Shown: piece after piece, positions 13,473 to 23,627 of the stretch
Layout: each line of letters begins with the position of its first letter
Position numbering within the stretch: position 1 is the first letter of the stretch
Position numbers and translations under genes: made by a program
Source: Nematostella vectensis
Lineage: Eukaryota > Cnidaria > Anthozoa > Actiniaria > Edwardsiidae
Assembly (NCBI RefSeq): GCF_932526225.1
Contig: NC_064035.1
Span: forward strand, 9,969,296 to 10,033,295
Direction: 5' to 3'
DNA: 64,000 nucleotides
Notes under the pieces: model-generated
Seen by the model: the letters and a program-made list of their open reading frames with translations, nothing else
The model's database searches: none
Told to the model about the DNA's origin: nothing

Positions 13473-13613
13473 TTTGGTTGGACTTGGTCGTCCACCATCA
13501 AATGTTTCTATGGAAACTTCTAATCGATATTTTTTATCGATCCATTTTGACGGCAATGAACCATGACGTCATTATCATTTCAGTCCCTCACAGCTAGTCT
13601 GGTACAGAAAAAA
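13473..13613. promoter_or_regulatory. Short bidirectional promoter between CFAP221 and TBCC
   Basis: Only about 141 bp separate the two predicted start codons, and each start sits in an AAAATGGCGG context. The genes point away from each other, so this stretch must hold both transcription start regions, unless the upstream in-frame ATGs (13556 minus, 13563 plus) are used. No TATA box is obvious. The promoter role is inferred from layout. Confidence 0.6.
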
Positions 13614-16600
13614 ATGGCGGACATCCGTAAACGGCTAGAGAAAAGAAACGAGGAACGTCTAGAAAACGTGGAAAAAAGGAGAGCCGAAAAAGAAGCACAG
13701 AGCCAAGAAAATGAGAGCAGTGACTTTTTTAAAGAGGCTTTCAACAAAGAGAAGGCGGCTTTAGAATTAATGCTAAATCAATGTGAAGACCTTGCTGGTG
13801 ATAAAACAGCTTTAGTTGCTAGCTTTGACGAGATGTCTGCTAAATGTCAACAAATGCAAAGGATTTTGGCTGACTCAACTATGTTTCTTGTATCTTATGA
13901 CGTGAAATCAGCACAAGAAGTTATCAACTCACTGCAGCAAAGAGTGAATGAGAGTCGCGAGAAGTATCTCCCAAAGAAAAAGTTTGCTTTCAAAGTGAGG
14001 AAAAAACAGGCCGAGGAAACGAGCCCATCCCCTGAAAAAAAGGTGAAGCATTTGCATAGCTATTAAAATTATCCGTCGAGCACAGATGGACGTTAAGTCA
14101 AAGCATGAGGCCTTATCAGGCCCGTACCCAGGATTTTTCTTGGGGGGGGGGGGGTGCGAAATCCGAAAAAGTGGACCAAATTTTTCTGGGGGGGGGGGGG
14201 GTTCTGATAAAAATCTGACCACCCACGAAAGAACAAAACTTGTTTCCTTTTTTTTTTGCTTTTGAAGTATCTTTAAAAGACGTTTATTGTCGGATTTGGT
14301 TACACAAAAGTCTGACTTTTGGATTGGTGACAAACCAGGCCTTTCAATAGAAGGCGGCTACCGGCGGTGAACCGCCGCCTACTTCGGCGTTGACCGCCGC
14401 CTACTTCAAAACACAGTAAAAAAAGGTTGGGCAATCTGCCCTAAAACTTGCTCTAGAAACGTTGTCAAATGAAAATGAAATACTCACTAGTATGTTGTTG
14501 TATCATTTTCTTATTTAGCAGGGTCTTTTTAGCAATACTTTTCTTCGTTCAATTGCATTCTCGTCCAAATAACTCAAGTCGCGTGTTGTTTTGTTTACGA
14601 CCGCCATCTTGGATTCGCATCGATATGGATTATGGGTAGTGTGAGCCTAATTGTGTACAGCGGTATTTCTCTTCAAACATGGCGACGTCCAACAAGAGAT
14701 CAAAGAGAGATGCGACCGCGAGTTCGGGCATGAATATTCATGCTTTCAGAAGCTATTTTGTAAATGAAAATAGATCGGGTAATATATCATTTCTTTATTG
14801 AGGTTTTGAAATTATTACAAATGCGTTGTGTTGTTTGAACCAGTTAGTTTGAACTTTTGAACTACTAAATTGTGAACATCTATCATTGATCACTTATCCT
14901 GTGAACGAGCTTTCTCCTGTGAGGTCTGTTTCATTTTGTAGCAAGTCGGCGTGTCTGAGAGACGACTGCTTACGAAAAGATCAAAGACTCACAGGAGAAA
15001 GCTCGGCTCGCAGGGTATCGATCACGAACAAAAACTACAAGTTTTTTTGTGTCTTGTGCCTATTATTTTCGGTTTCTTGTGTGCTCGCAAGAGAGACCTC
15101 TGCCGAGGTTGACTGTCTTGGACAGTCTGGTGACGGCCTGATGGGTTTCTAGATTCGTCAGATTCACGTTTTTTTTTTTTTCATCATCTACAATACAAAC
15201 TCTCCTGGGAAACGAAAGCAGTATCTTAGTAGAATTCGCCTTGTTCGAGGTTTTCTTGAAACATTCCATAAGAACTGTCTAGATATTCATTTGAGTGAAA
15301 GCTATTTAGTGCCCGTTTGATCGGAAACTCGGCGGGGAGGGGGGCTCGCATATATGATATCCATATTGCCCATGTTGATATCCAGTTAGTCGATGTCCTA
15401 AATCATGGGCGTCAAAATGAAACTACGCGCGCTATTAGGTTAGAACAAAAAGTCACCACTGTCCGCGGGACAGTCCCGCGTTCATCGCGCGCGTTGCACA
15501 AGCATATCAGCCGACTGTTCTTGTGACGGCCAAGCAAAAAAGAAAATATGGTGTACGTTGATAAGGGTATGTTCTTTTTTCTCGAATCTGTTATATATTT
15601 TTTCGATTTTGTTTCCCCTTGGTTTAACAATTCTGGTAGGAGTACAGTCCCTCGTTTCCCCCGGGTTTTGGCACTTACGCACATAGGTGCGGAAATCAAT
15701 TTTCACGCTATTTCTCGCATCTGCCAGAAAAATGATTATTTGTCAACAGAGCTATTTTGGGGGGTCAAAAAACACAACAGACAGAAGAGTAATTACCATG
15801 AGACACAAAAAATAAAAGTAGAAGCAGAAAAAAATTGTTTTGCAAGAAGGGAAAGTTATAATTGGCAGATTTAACAAATTTCCAGGGGTTGAGCGTGGTA
15901 TGTACTCTTATTTCCCACGCTACACGTCATCTTCGAGGTCAAAATGTTGTGGACTCACGAGACGAAGTCGAGTGAGTCCACAACAAATTTTGGCCTCGAA
16001 GATGACGTGTAGAGTGGGAAATAAGAGTACATACCACGCTCAACCCCTGGAAATTTGTTTTTTACCACAACAACAACTTCACTCATTTCACAATTTCACT
16101 CATTTTCGAGGAAGCACGTGCGACTTTCCGTTGCAAGTACCGCACGCGTGCGCGCGCGTGGTATGGACTCTTATTTACCACGGCGAATTGACCAATCAGA
16201 GCGCGAGATTACTAACAGTTGTGGTAAAAAAGGCGATTTTTGTTTGGGAACCAAATTATAAGAACGGTCCCATATCAATCAGATTTTTAACTGAATTACA
16301 TAAAGACAGTATGTGGCAGAAAAACAGTATGTCAGAAAACGTTTTTCAAACATAGCTTTTTATTTCAAATAACATAACTTACGTGGTATTTTCCAGCCAA
16401 ACCAAACGAAGAGACTACATTACCATCGCCGAACTCTGTTTCAAGCATTACTCAAGAGGTTCAAGATGGCACGGCATCAGGTGCCAATCTCATAGTGCAT
16501 GGTGGCGAGACAAATGAGGCAAATGAAACACCTAGCAACCCGACCCCGCAAAACAGAGCAAAGGGCGAAGTTAAAAAGGCATGGACGGCAGAGGATGAGT

Positions 16601-19600
16601 CGAATTTCTTAATCTCTTCATTTGTTGATGACCCTCAGGTTATTCATAGCTTCCACACGTGTAGAAGCCGGAGGTGCATCTCTCTGCGCCCCACTGAAAC
16701 GCGCCGCCTGGCTACGGGGGCTGCTGATCGCTTTCAGCATCAGTGGATAATGGATGAGAAGTTGTCATTGTCCACCGCCACTGATGTCAACTGGCTTATA
16801 TATGTTGAAGGCCAGGGAATGTTCTGCTTGCTTTGTCGAAAGCATGGGACATCAAACCCCCAAAACAAAAGCAAAAAATACAGCCTCGATCCTGCTGTGC
16901 GATTTAAGCGAGCGGCTCTAGAGGATCATGCACAATCACAACAGCACAAAGCAGCAGTCGAGGCGGAGCTACTCAGCAGAGTATCAAGCTTTGAAGTAGC
17001 AATCAAAGAAATCCAAAGCAGTAAGGACGAGGTGTACTATAAGACATTTCTGGCCATGTACTGGCTAGCAAAAGAAGAGATGCCTAATAAGAAGTTCACT
17101 AGTCTGCTGTCAGTGCTTGAGCAACTAGGTCTCGACAACATCAAGTACTTTCAACACCGCTCTGCAGGATCAGTCCGAGAAATGTTCCTCCTTATTGGCA
17201 GCGTATTGAAAGAGCAGCTCACGACTAACTTGTCTCTCGCAAACTGCTTTGGAATTCTCTCTGACAAGGTATGCGATGTTTCCAACATAGAGCAGCTGGT
17301 AACATTTGTAAAATATGTTGACCCCAATAGTGGCAAAGCTCACACGACATTTCTGGCCGCCAGCGACCTGTTAGAGAGTTCTACAACAGGATCACCAGAC
17401 GCCAAGTCCATCACAGAGGCCATTATTTCCCAAGTCACAGATGCTGGTCTGAAAATGGAAAATGTGTCAAGTTTCTCAAGCGATGGGGCATCCGTGATGA
17501 CAGGCCGAAGATCCGGAGTAGCAACAAGGTTGAAAGCGGATAACAAGGCCATGCTTAACATCCATTGCATCTGTCACCGTTTGGCCCTTGCGTGCGGAGA
17601 CGCCAACGACACAGTAGATTACATCAAACAAGTGGAGCGTATCCTTATTCAACTGTGGTCTTTCTTCGATAACTCAGCGAAGAAAACGGCGGCGTACGCG
17701 AAATCCGTACTTGAAGTCAAGAAGATAAATGTCAGCGCGAAAGGCAAGAAACAAATTGGAAAGCGGTTCAAAAAAGCCTGCAGGACAAGATGGCTTTCAA
17801 CGGAGAAGGCTATCGAAGGGGTCTTTGAAGATTACGAAGCATTACTTCAGACCCTTAGATTCTTCAAAGAGAGCAACGATGCAACAGCAACTGGCCTTTT
17901 GAAGCAAACTTCGAAGTTGAAATTTATAGGAACTGTGTATTTATTGCATGAGGTCCTTCCTATCCTCGGGCATCTGAGTAAGGCCTTCCAAGAGGGTGAA
18001 GTGTGTTTTGCTTCAATCGCACCAGCCATCGACTACACCATGGATCAGCTAGATGATGTCGCTAAGAACCAAACACACTTAGCCAGAATGACGGAAGATC
18101 TGATCGAGGGAGGGAGACTTTCAAGGTGCGACCTGCCAGATTTCACACCGGAGAAGAAGAGCATGCTGCAAAGCCTAACAAGGCAATATGTCCAGGCACT
18201 GAAAGACAACATCGTGAACAGGTTTTCTGGCAACCTAGAAGTCCTGACAGCCTTCAAAATCTTTGACCCATGCGCCGTCCCAGAGAAGACAGATCCTGGC
18301 TTTAAGGAGTACGGGAAGAAAGAAGCAATAGTATTGGCCGACTTCTTTTACAATGGAAGCAACGACCAGGCTGAAAAGAAGGACGAGTTACTGGCGGAGT
18401 GGACCAAGATCAAATACAACATCTTGAGTTTAAAGAGCGAAGTCCCCCAAGACGTCAGACGTCCTTCAAAGAAGCTGACCAACCGGAAGACCCCGACAGA
18501 ATGGCTGCTTGAGCACATGATGGCCATGAAAGCCACCTACCAACACATGTGTCCATGCCTCCTACAAATAGTAGAGATATGCCTTTCTCTGCCCGTTAGC
18601 AATGCTTGGCCAGAGCGAGGTGCCTCTGCTATCAAGCGTCTCAAGACTCGCCTCCGATCGTCAATGAAAAACGACATGCTCCAGGCCCTCATGCACGTAA
18701 CCATCAATGGCCCTAGTACAAGTGAGTGCAAGCCTATCATAGAAGAGGTGACAAGGCAGTGGTTGGCCAAGCCCAGGCGCAAATTGGCAAATCCTCCATC
18801 AAAGGATCATCAACTGCACAAACCCACAACAACAGATGCAGGCACTCAAGTCGACCCAATCCCCATGGACATCACAGACATCGAGCATGTGTGGGAGACT
18901 GCCAGGGCGCTAGAGGCGGATGTGGTTGCACTGGAGGAAGAAATGGAGGCAACCGCAGCGCTTTTGAAGCTCCCTCCTGATGATCTGTTTGGCGATTACT
19001 CAGACAGTGACTTTGAATACAGCGACTCTGAATGTGTCTGATGCTTTTGACAACAGCTCAGTGATCATTATTAATTTACAGTCAGGTGTTGTGCCATGAG
19101 TTGTTGTTCAAAACACAGCTGGATCTTGACGTTGTTATTTCAGATAGTACAATAGTGACAAAATTTCACTCAGTGAGCTTTTGTGCCGAGGTTGTAAAAA
19201 GCACAGCTGTATCTTGCGTATTCCGGTAAAATTTGGATACATTATTATTTCATTAGTCAGGTGTTGTGCCGTGAGTTGTTGTATAAAACACAGCTGGATC
19301 TTGGCGTTGTTATTTCAGATACAATTTCATTTCAGATAGTACAATAGTGACAAATTTTTGACATCAATCTTGATATTAGCAATAATGATACCTTGTGTCC
19401 CGGGGTTGTAAAAGACATCAGTTGAGTCAGAAAATACTAAAGCTATGGAACACGTCTCAGTTGTACTTTTTGCCCTCAAAAATGCTGAAAAAAGGGCTGT
19501 GTGGATCACATATAACAGCCAAATTTTCAGCCCTCAGAATGCTGGAAAACGCATCCCTTATATACTAAATTGCAAAATTCAAAGGGGGGGGCATGCCCCC

Positions 19601-20718
19601 GGACCCCCCTAGGTTACTCGGGCCTTACGGCCCTCGCTACTCACTAACAGCCGCCTACTCTAAACACACAGCCTCCTACTCAAATAATTATTGAAAGGCC
19701 TGCAAACCAAAGTGAAAATGGACTTTCGGGTACAGGCCTGCTCATGCGCTATTTTTCATCAAATACCATTTTAGATCTATAAATACGCTGTCAGGTCATT
19801 TGCCTTTTTTTTTTGCTTCAATTAAAATACAGCATTGATACATGGCAATGATAAAAATCCAAATTTTGTAGTACAAGGTTCATGTTCATGCCCGTAGCCA
19901 GGGTTTTGACTGGGGGGTGGGGGGGGGGGGGGGGGGGGACATCACCTACTAGGTCAGGCATGTGGTGCTCCCTTGTTGTTCACTGGTGAAAAGGCACACT
20001 TTACAGGAGAGTGAGTGCCCAGTACATAGCCTTTTACCAGCTAATACAACAACAGCATATGCTATTGCAAGCCTTTTTCTTTTCAATTGAAAAGTTTCTA
20101 TGTGTTATAATTCCTTTTTATTATTTGACTGGTTTCTGGTTACTTCTTCAGAATGTTGATATTATAGACGGAAGTGTCAAGCCGTCCCTGGGTGGGGACC
20201 AGAGTCAACCTGTAAGGACTTCTAAGGGATTTCAAGGCAACAAACATCAGACCTTAATAATGTCAGAGCAGGAAACACTGGATCAAGACATTGGGTTATC
20301 AGATCTAGAGAATTGCACTATTAAACTAATGGGCCCTCCTTTAGCTGTGCGAATGGATAAACTAAGGAACTGTATTATCATTAGTGGACCAGTGTCTACT
20401 GCAATCTTCATTGATGACTGTCAGGACTGTACATTTATTGTTGCCTGCCAACAGCTGCGGGTACACCATACCCATCGTTCTCTGTTTTACCTGCATGTTA
20501 CAAGTCGTGCAATAATTGAAGACTCTTCTGGGGTTGGGTTTGCACCTTATGATCTGCAGTATGAATTGAAAGAGGCACACTTTAAGGCAGCAGGGCTGGA
20601 TTTATATGAAAATAATTGGTCAATTGTGAATGACTTTAATTGGCTCCGAAAAGACGAGCATTCACCCAATTGGTACATAATTGCTGAGAATGAGAGAAAA
20701 TCAGCATCGTCCTTTTAG
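13614..20718 (+). CDS. TBCC: Tubulin-folding cofactor C, two exons flanking a 6.1-kb intron
   Basis: GTPase-activating cofactor that, with cofactors D and E, releases native alpha/beta-tubulin dimers in the cytosol. Exon 1 is 13614-14042 (143 codons, donor GGTGAAG) and exon 2 is 20152-20718, joined in phase 0 to give 331 aa, close to the roughly 346 aa of the human protein. Exon 1 encodes the charged helical N-terminal domain (RLEKRNEER, then PKKKFAFKVR). Exon 2 encodes the TBCC/C-CAP beta-helix domain, with GPVSTAIFIDDC, ACQQLRVH, FAPY, NNWSIVNDFNWL and SPNW. The Arg in CQQLRVH (about residue 246) corresponds to the known arginine finger. I start at 13614 because it is in AAAATGGCGG; an in-frame ATG at 13563 would add 17 residues. 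The intron carries a full hAT-like transposon in the same orientation. Confidence 0.93.
14679..19041 (+). CDS. hAT-superfamily transposase (ZNF862/KIAA1586-like), two exons
   Basis: Likely cut-and-paste transposase of the surrounding element. My model joins a 100-nt first exon (14679-14778, start in CAAACATGGCG, donor GGTAATAT) to 16397-19041 (acceptor TTTTCCAG); the phases match, giving about 914 aa. A TTF-like zinc finger lies around residues 160-226 (FCLLCRKHG, then LEDHAQSQQHKAA). The RNase H-like core follows, with ILSDKVCDVSN, SSFSSDGASVMTG, CHRLALAC and CRTRW, and the C-terminal dimerisation part with NAWPERGASAIKRLKTR. The tail is acidic (GDYSDSDFEYSDSE). The second exon alone is open for over 840 codons, so the gene looks potentially functional. 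Domesticated host relatives exist, but inverted repeats here favour an element gene. Confidence 0.85.
14889..15022. repeat. Inverted repeat in the transposase intron
   Basis: GAGCTTTCTCCTGTGAG on the left is mirrored by CTCACAGGAGAAAGCTC on the right, with weaker pairing outward to GATCAC/GATACC. Arms of about 35 bp surround a spacer of about 60 bp. It is probably a remnant of a nested MITE. Confidence 0.7.
15873..16059. repeat. Long near-perfect hairpin in the transposase intron
   Basis: The left arm 15873-15958 and right arm 15972-16059 are complementary over about 86 bp, with few mismatches and one 2-nt indel, around a 13-nt loop. The arm runs from AACAAATTTCCAGGGG through GTGGTATGTACTC to TGTGGACTCAC. 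It is either a foldback MITE or a structured element part. Confidence 0.9.
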
Positions 20719-20968
20719 TACTATAAGCCAACAGCACATTCTTCTAAACAGATAAAAGAGATTTCTATTAGCTCAAATCTTCTTGCTCCCTATTGTTTTT
20801 GTATTGTATATGTTTTTAGCATTATGAACCATTGAGTTACAGCTAGAGAACTAGGATCTAAGGAAATATAATGAACTGTGTTGTAGAAAATGAGAAATCT
20901 TTTAGGAGCATGAGTTGATGATCACTAAAATGCTCACTAAAGAAAGATAACCATATTATAAGAAAAAA

Positions 20969-20974
20969 TAAAGC
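20969..20974 (+). terminator. Poly(A) signal AATAAA for TBCC
   Basis: This is a canonical AATAAA about 250 bp after the TBCC stop codon and the first good one on that strand. It is the likely cleavage signal. Confidence 0.55.
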
Positions 20975-21429
20975 ATCTACATACCCTAGCCATGCCATGT
21001 TTCTTTCTCCTCTCATCTATAGCGGCCATTCTCTTTTTATATTTTGTTCTGCAGATCTGCTTAACTTATACTGTATTCACACCAGCACTTAAAGGTGGTT
21101 TAATTTAGCTGGTTTAAATCCCAACCTCCCAAGAGTGGACAGAACCAAGAACAAAACTGAATAGATTGTGCTGGTAAGAATTCAACACAATGAGAAACTT
21201 GGCAAGTTATCAGGCAAAAAAACCTTGTTTAACTAAACATGGTTTTGGTGTGAATGCAGCATTAGATTTGACACTATGCAACGACCATATTATACAACAA
21301 ATTCAATTTTTCACTCCTTCTAAAAACTTGGGATTCAGCTTTAAAAAATCAGTGAAATAAAAGAACAATTAGAATAGTCGATAATAATACCAAATTTCCA
21401 TCATATCTATGCAATTCATTAACGGTGTG

Positions 21430-21564
21430 CACGTTGAAAAAATACACAAAACCCCCTTAGATGAGATAGCAGTATTTATACAAAAGGCAAAAGGAAAAAT
21501 TTGCAGTGGCTTGTATAAATACTGCTATCTCATCTAAGGGGGTTTTGTGTATTTTTTCAACGTG
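21430..21564. repeat. Perfect 54-bp-arm palindrome (foldback MITE)
   Basis: Arms 21430-21483 and 21511-21564 are exactly complementary over 54 bp, separated by 27 nt. The outer end reads CACGTTGAAAAAATACAC. No coding content. A perfect stem implies very recent insertion or active sequence conversion. Confidence 0.93.
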
Positions 21565-22701
21565 TTTAAAAACAGCTTAGAAAGGCAAACAGGGGGAATT
21601 GAACAGCAACAGTAGTTAGTAAGATAGTATACTTTCAAACTACTGTTTAATTCTAAAATCAGAATATTTATTTCAACAAGAATTACATCGAGCTCAGGTC
21701 GATCAAACTACCCTCGCCTGGGTTACCTGTGGTGTCGTTTGCGCTATTCAGAGCACTGGAACCCAGGCTCTTCAATAGGGCGTCACAACAAGTGCATATT
21801 TTGGTTCGCTGCTTTCTTCCATCTTCATTGTGTTGTAGTAAAGATGTGAATCGAGATTTACTCTGCTATTGGAAATCATACCTGCCAAAAAATACAATAG
21901 TATCAGCTACTACTTCGGAGTTCGTCCATTTTATAAGGTATATGTTCGCAAAAACCTTTAGAATAGCAAAGTAGACAACTTAAGTTATTTCATACCAAAA
22001 TTAGTCTTTGAGATTTCAGTGATCTTCTCAACTTCTCTTTAAATTAACCTTAACTTTTCGTAGGTAGAATGCCATTCTTTAGGAAGCTGTTCGTCTATTG
22101 CTTGATAAGTTATAAGATGTCCTTCTTGAAGTAATATTCATTTGTAGATATTTGTTTCATTCCCCTAACTCATTCAACCATGCATCAGAAGCTATGGAAG
22201 CATATTTCGGAATCTCTGATCAGAACAACACGTTACTCTTCTTTTGGCAAAACTGATATATACATACCCAGGAATGATTAAAATGACAGAAATGGATGTG
22301 TGTTGTAGATATTTTCCTAATCCATGTATTTTTTAAATGAAAAATAGCATAGCATTGAATTTAATTAAATTGAGAGTATTATTGTCAAGATGACAGAGTT
22401 CTGACGTATCACTGAGTTGTTTACAACTAACTCATATCATGCTTCCCGGACGGAATGTCCGTTTTGATTCTAAATAAATATTTTTAGGTCATCTAGAAAA
22501 TATCTTTTCAGATATTCACTTTCAATATGTTTTTGTTGGGGGGAATATGTACATCTCTTTTAGATAAGGACATCAAGCAGAGTTTGCACACACTCCCTAA
22601 GGTCTCTTCCCCTGAAGAAAAGAGACACTAGGGAACACTACTACACTATTTTTGACACTTGAAATATAGATTTCTGAAACATTTAATTGAATAATAAAAT
22701 G

Positions 22702-22873
22702 ATGGCCATTCATGAATTATCTTCGCCATTTTCATGAGCCAACAATATCCTTACAGCTGGAGTACAATGATGGAATTGGAATGATGTGCTGATTTCTCTA
22801 GACCATTCATGAATTATCTTCGCCATTTTCATGAGCCAACAATATCATTACAGCTGGAGTACAATTTATAACT
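22702..22873. repeat. Tandem duplication of about 70 bp
   Basis: Two copies, starting at 22702 and 22801, share CCATTCATGAATTATCTTCG through ACAGCTGGAGTACAA with about one difference (CCTTAC/CATTAC). About 27 bp of unrelated sequence separate them. Confidence 0.85.
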
Positions 22874-23627
22874 TTTCCCATACTGTTTATGATTATTATT
22901 AAAATTTTAGGCCATTTCATTAAGTCAAGCAAGCTCTAGTGGAAACTCTTATCATCTCAGCAGTTGATTGACAACTGGAGGTGACAAATGCCTGGCACGG
23001 GCTTTTTGATAGCAGTCTTATGCCCTTAATGGTGTTATTAGTTGTCTATAAGCTTCTAATTTTATGTAGACTAACAGCAACAACCTTTTTTAAATGTGAA
23101 GTGGTTTAGCTTTTAGAATGTGTCATTTTGACATCTACAGGCCAATGCAGCATTACTGAAATCAGGGGCAGCTTATTGATGACAAAAAATAAATATTTTT
23201 TCCACATTATGCTTGTACTCTAACTTCTCTATTTTCTGGGCACTTTAAAAAAAAAAAACACTGCAAAAGAAATGGGTAAAGGAGTGCTTTATGGCATTTT
23301 TTGGCAACATAACAATCTCCTATGGCAGCCTAAAGGGGGGTGGGGGTAAAACCCCAAAACCCTCCCACTAGATCTGCTACTGTAAATATGCTAAACTCTG
23401 AAAAAACTTTGTTAAACACAAGGGTTGCTTCAATTTATTTTAGTTTTTTTTATCAAAAGTTATTATTGTCAAGCACCTAAAATAGCTCAAATTGCCATGA
23501 TTTGAGCTATTGAGTATGCAGATTGTAACCCAGGGAGGATACCGTTTCCTGTGTAACAGAATAGTGAAGCAATAAGACCTCTGGCAGTGACTAGATCCTA
23601 CCTTATAATTTCTGTTTTAGGATTACC

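Larger units (their letters stand above)
14336..19702 (+). mobile_element. hAT-like DNA transposon, 5.4 kb, with intact transposase
   Basis: The terminal inverted repeats are CAGGCCTTTCAATA on the left and TTATTGAAAGGCCTG on the right, the CAG...CTG form typical of hAT ends. Just outside, CAAAC is found directly on both sides, a possible 5-bp target duplication; most hAT elements make 8 bp. Subterminal GC-rich CCGCCTACT motifs occur at both ends. The interior encodes a two-exon transposase on the plus strand. It sits in the TBCC intron in the same orientation. Confidence 0.85.
14113..19740. repeat. Older poly-G repeat split by the hAT insertion
   Basis: The left part (about 14113-14335) begins AGGCCCGTACCCAGG and carries two poly-G tracts. 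The right part (19703 to about 19740) ends in GGGTACAGGCCT, the inverse of the left terminus. The hAT-like element lies between them, so a repeat with inverted AGGCC(C/T)GTACCC ends seems to have been interrupted. Related copies are near 19890, 52030-52410 and 59300-59570. Confidence 0.55.
20719..23627. other. Intergenic region with hairpin and duplicated segment
   Basis: After the TBCC poly(A) signal I see no supported gene up to the coiled-coil gene at 23628. It contains the foldback element at 21430-21564 and a direct duplication of about 70 bp (22702-22773 and 22801-22873, sharing TTCATGAATTATCTTCGCC). A good acceptor, TTCTGTTTTAG, just before 23628 suggests that an upstream untranslated exon of that gene lies here. 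Confidence 0.5.
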
